Below, in pieces: positions 4,078 through 5,119 of a stretch of DNA of 5,119 nucleotides. Every line of letters begins with the position of its first letter. Within the stretch, counting starts at the first letter, position 1. Under the pieces are notes generated by a model that was not told the DNA's origin, ran no database searches, and was given only the letters and a program-made list of their open reading frames with translations. The position numbers were made by a program, and so were the translations under genes. Origin of the DNA: an uncultured Ruminococcus sp. (GTDB taxonomy: Bacteria; Bacillota; Clostridia; Oscillospirales; Ruminococcaceae); contig CAMVIL010000124.1 in the NCBI GenBank assembly GCA_947167535.1, forward strand, positions 1 to 5,119. The letters run 5' to 3'.

Positions 4078-5119
4078 ATGAAGAATTATGATTTTGCCGA
4101 AGTTGAGGCAAAATGGCAAAAGTACTGGGACGAGCATGGCACCTTTAAGGCCAGCGATGACCACTCCAAGCCCAAGTACTACAATCTGGTTGAGTTCCCT
4201 TATCCTTCGGGACACGGTATGCACGTTGGTCACATCAAGGCATACTCCGGACTTGAGGTAGTCAGCAGAAAGAGACGCCTTCAGGGCTACAACGTTCTGT
4301 TCCCCATCGGCTTTGACGCTTACGGTCTGCCTACCGAGAATACCGCTATCAAGGATAATATCCACCCCCGCGTGGTAACAGACCGCAATATCGCGCTGTT
4401 CACCAGCCAGCTGAAGAAGGTCGGATTCTCCTTTGACTGGTCTCGCGTAGTTGATACCACCGAAGAAGGCTACTACAAGTGGACTCAGTGGATCTTCCTC
4501 AAGATGTTCGAGAACGGCCTTGTATTCCGTGACAAGACTTTGGTCAACTACTGCCCCAGCTGTAAGGTAGTTCTCTCCAACGAGGATTCCCAGGGCGGCA
4601 AGTGCGATATCTGCCACAGCGATATCGTTCAGAAGACCAAGGAAGTATGGTATCTGCGCATCACAGAGTACGCAGACAAGCTGCTCGAGGGTCTCGAGAC
4701 TGTCAACTATCTTCCCAACGTAAAGCTCCAGCAGCAGAACTGGATCGGCAAGTCCACAGGTGCATTTGTTAACTTCAAGATCAAGGAGTTCGACGAGAGC
4801 CTGCGTATATATACCACCCGTCCTGACACTCTCTACGGTGTTACATTCATGGTAATCGCTCCTGAGCATCCGATGATCCAGAAATACCGCGATCAGCTCG
4901 GCAATATTGACGCTCTTGACGCTTACAAGGCAGAGTGCGCAAAGAAGAGCGAGTTTGAGCGTACCCAGCTCGTCAAGGAAAAGACCGGTGTGAAGATTGA
5001 GGGTCTGACCGCTATCAATCCTATCACAGGCAAGGAGATCCCCGTATACATCTCCGACTACGTAATGATGGGTTACGGAACAGGCGCTATCAGGGCTGTA
5101 CCTGCTCATGATGAGAGAG
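4078..5119 (+). CDS. leuS: Leucyl-tRNA synthetase, N-terminal part (3' truncated by window)
   Basis: LeuRS attaches leucine to tRNA-Leu. 347 complete codons are visible, roughly the first 40 percent of a normal bacterial LeuRS. The class I catalytic start is clear: FPYPSGHGMHVGH (40-52, with HVGH as the HIGH motif), then YNVLFPIGFDAYGLPTENTA (71-90). A zinc-ribbon insert has C159/C162 and C176/C179 in two CxxC pairs. The CP1 editing domain follows, with NWIGKSTGA (221-229), the threonine-rich TTRPDTLYG (246-254) and GTGAIRAVPAHDER (334-347); the Lys-Met-Ser-Lys-Ser loop and tRNA-binding domains lie beyond the window. Arg339 stands where most bacterial enzymes have Met in GAVMAVP. The ATG at 4078 has AAAGGA at 4063-4068. 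Many codons end in C, as expected for a highly expressed gene and unlike the upstream genes. There is no room for a T-box leader in the 52-nt gap. Confidence 0.97.
   Translation, partial: MKNYDFAEVEAKWQKYWDEHGTFKASDDHSKPKYYNLVEFPYPSGHGMHVGHIKAYSGLEVVSRKRRLQGYNVLFPIGFDAYGLPTENTAIKDNIHPRVVTDRNIALFTSQLKKVGFSFDWSRVVDTTEEGYYKWTQWIFLKMFENGLVFRDKTLVNYCPSCKVVLSNEDSQGGKCDICHSDIVQKTKEVWYLRITEYADKLLEGLETVNYLPNVKLQQQNWIGKSTGAFVNFKIKEFDESLRIYTTRPDTLYGVTFMVIAPEHPMIQKYRDQLGNIDALDAYKAECAKKSEFERTQLVKEKTGVKIEGLTAINPITGKEIPVYISDYVMMGYGTGAIRAVPAHDER

Noticed and set aside
4006..5109. Long (367-codon) open frame on the minus strand opposite leuS
   Set aside because: It lies antisense to an unmistakable LeuRS, its protein has no recognisable motif, and it arises because the biased codons of a highly expressed gene rarely give stop codons in that antisense frame.
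1..5119. Mobile element, CRISPR array, tRNA, or intrinsic terminator
   Set aside because: I found no repeated units, no transposase-like protein, no tRNA-like cloverleaf and no GC hairpin followed by a T tract by reading both strands; this was done by eye.

Overview
The window looks like a chromosomal housekeeping segment from a Gram-positive anaerobe of the Clostridia, most likely a Ruminococcus-like member of the Oscillospiraceae. The reasons are the gene set yhbY-nadD-yqeK-rsfS-leuS, which is a Firmicutes arrangement, strong AGGAGG-type ribosome binding sites, a TTG start, and moderate GC content. The genus is an inference from gene order and protein style; no database search was possible. 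All genes lie on the plus strand and are tightly packed, with no mobile element, CRISPR array, tRNA or rRNA.

Layout. 1-576 is the C-terminal GTPase part of the signal-recognition-particle receptor FtsY (5' end outside the window). 577-653 is the longest gap in the first part. It holds a small hairpin and a possible 8-codon leader ORF. 654-1163 encodes an isochorismatase-fold protein that appears to have lost its catalytic Cys and Asp. 1185-1766 is an XTP/dITP pyrophosphatase (RdgB/HAM1). 1777-2073 is a YhbY-type RNA-binding protein and overlaps by 4 nt with nadD (2070-2693). yqeK (2701-3309) and rsfS (3323-3697) follow, then a small unrecognised membrane protein (3702-4025). After a 52-nt gap with a promoter-like sequence, leuS starts at 4078 and runs off the window end.

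How the genes fit together. The cluster mixes ribosome and translation functions (YhbY on the large subunit, RsfS silencing of the large subunit, LeuRS, and FtsY for co-translational targeting) with nucleotide chemistry (RdgB removes deaminated dNTPs, NadD makes NaAD, YqeK splits Ap4A). Intergenic distances of -4 to 21 nt from gene 654 to 3702 suggest one operon. The usual Firmicutes block often carries obgE before yhbY and a LytR-family gene between yqeK and rsfS; neither is present here.

No obvious new defence or mobile system is present. The points most worth a second look are the probable pseudoenzyme at 654, a near-consensus extended -10 promoter inside ftsY, the hairpin and leader ORF before gene 654, the unknown membrane protein before leuS, and a Met-to-Arg substitution in the LeuRS editing-site motif.
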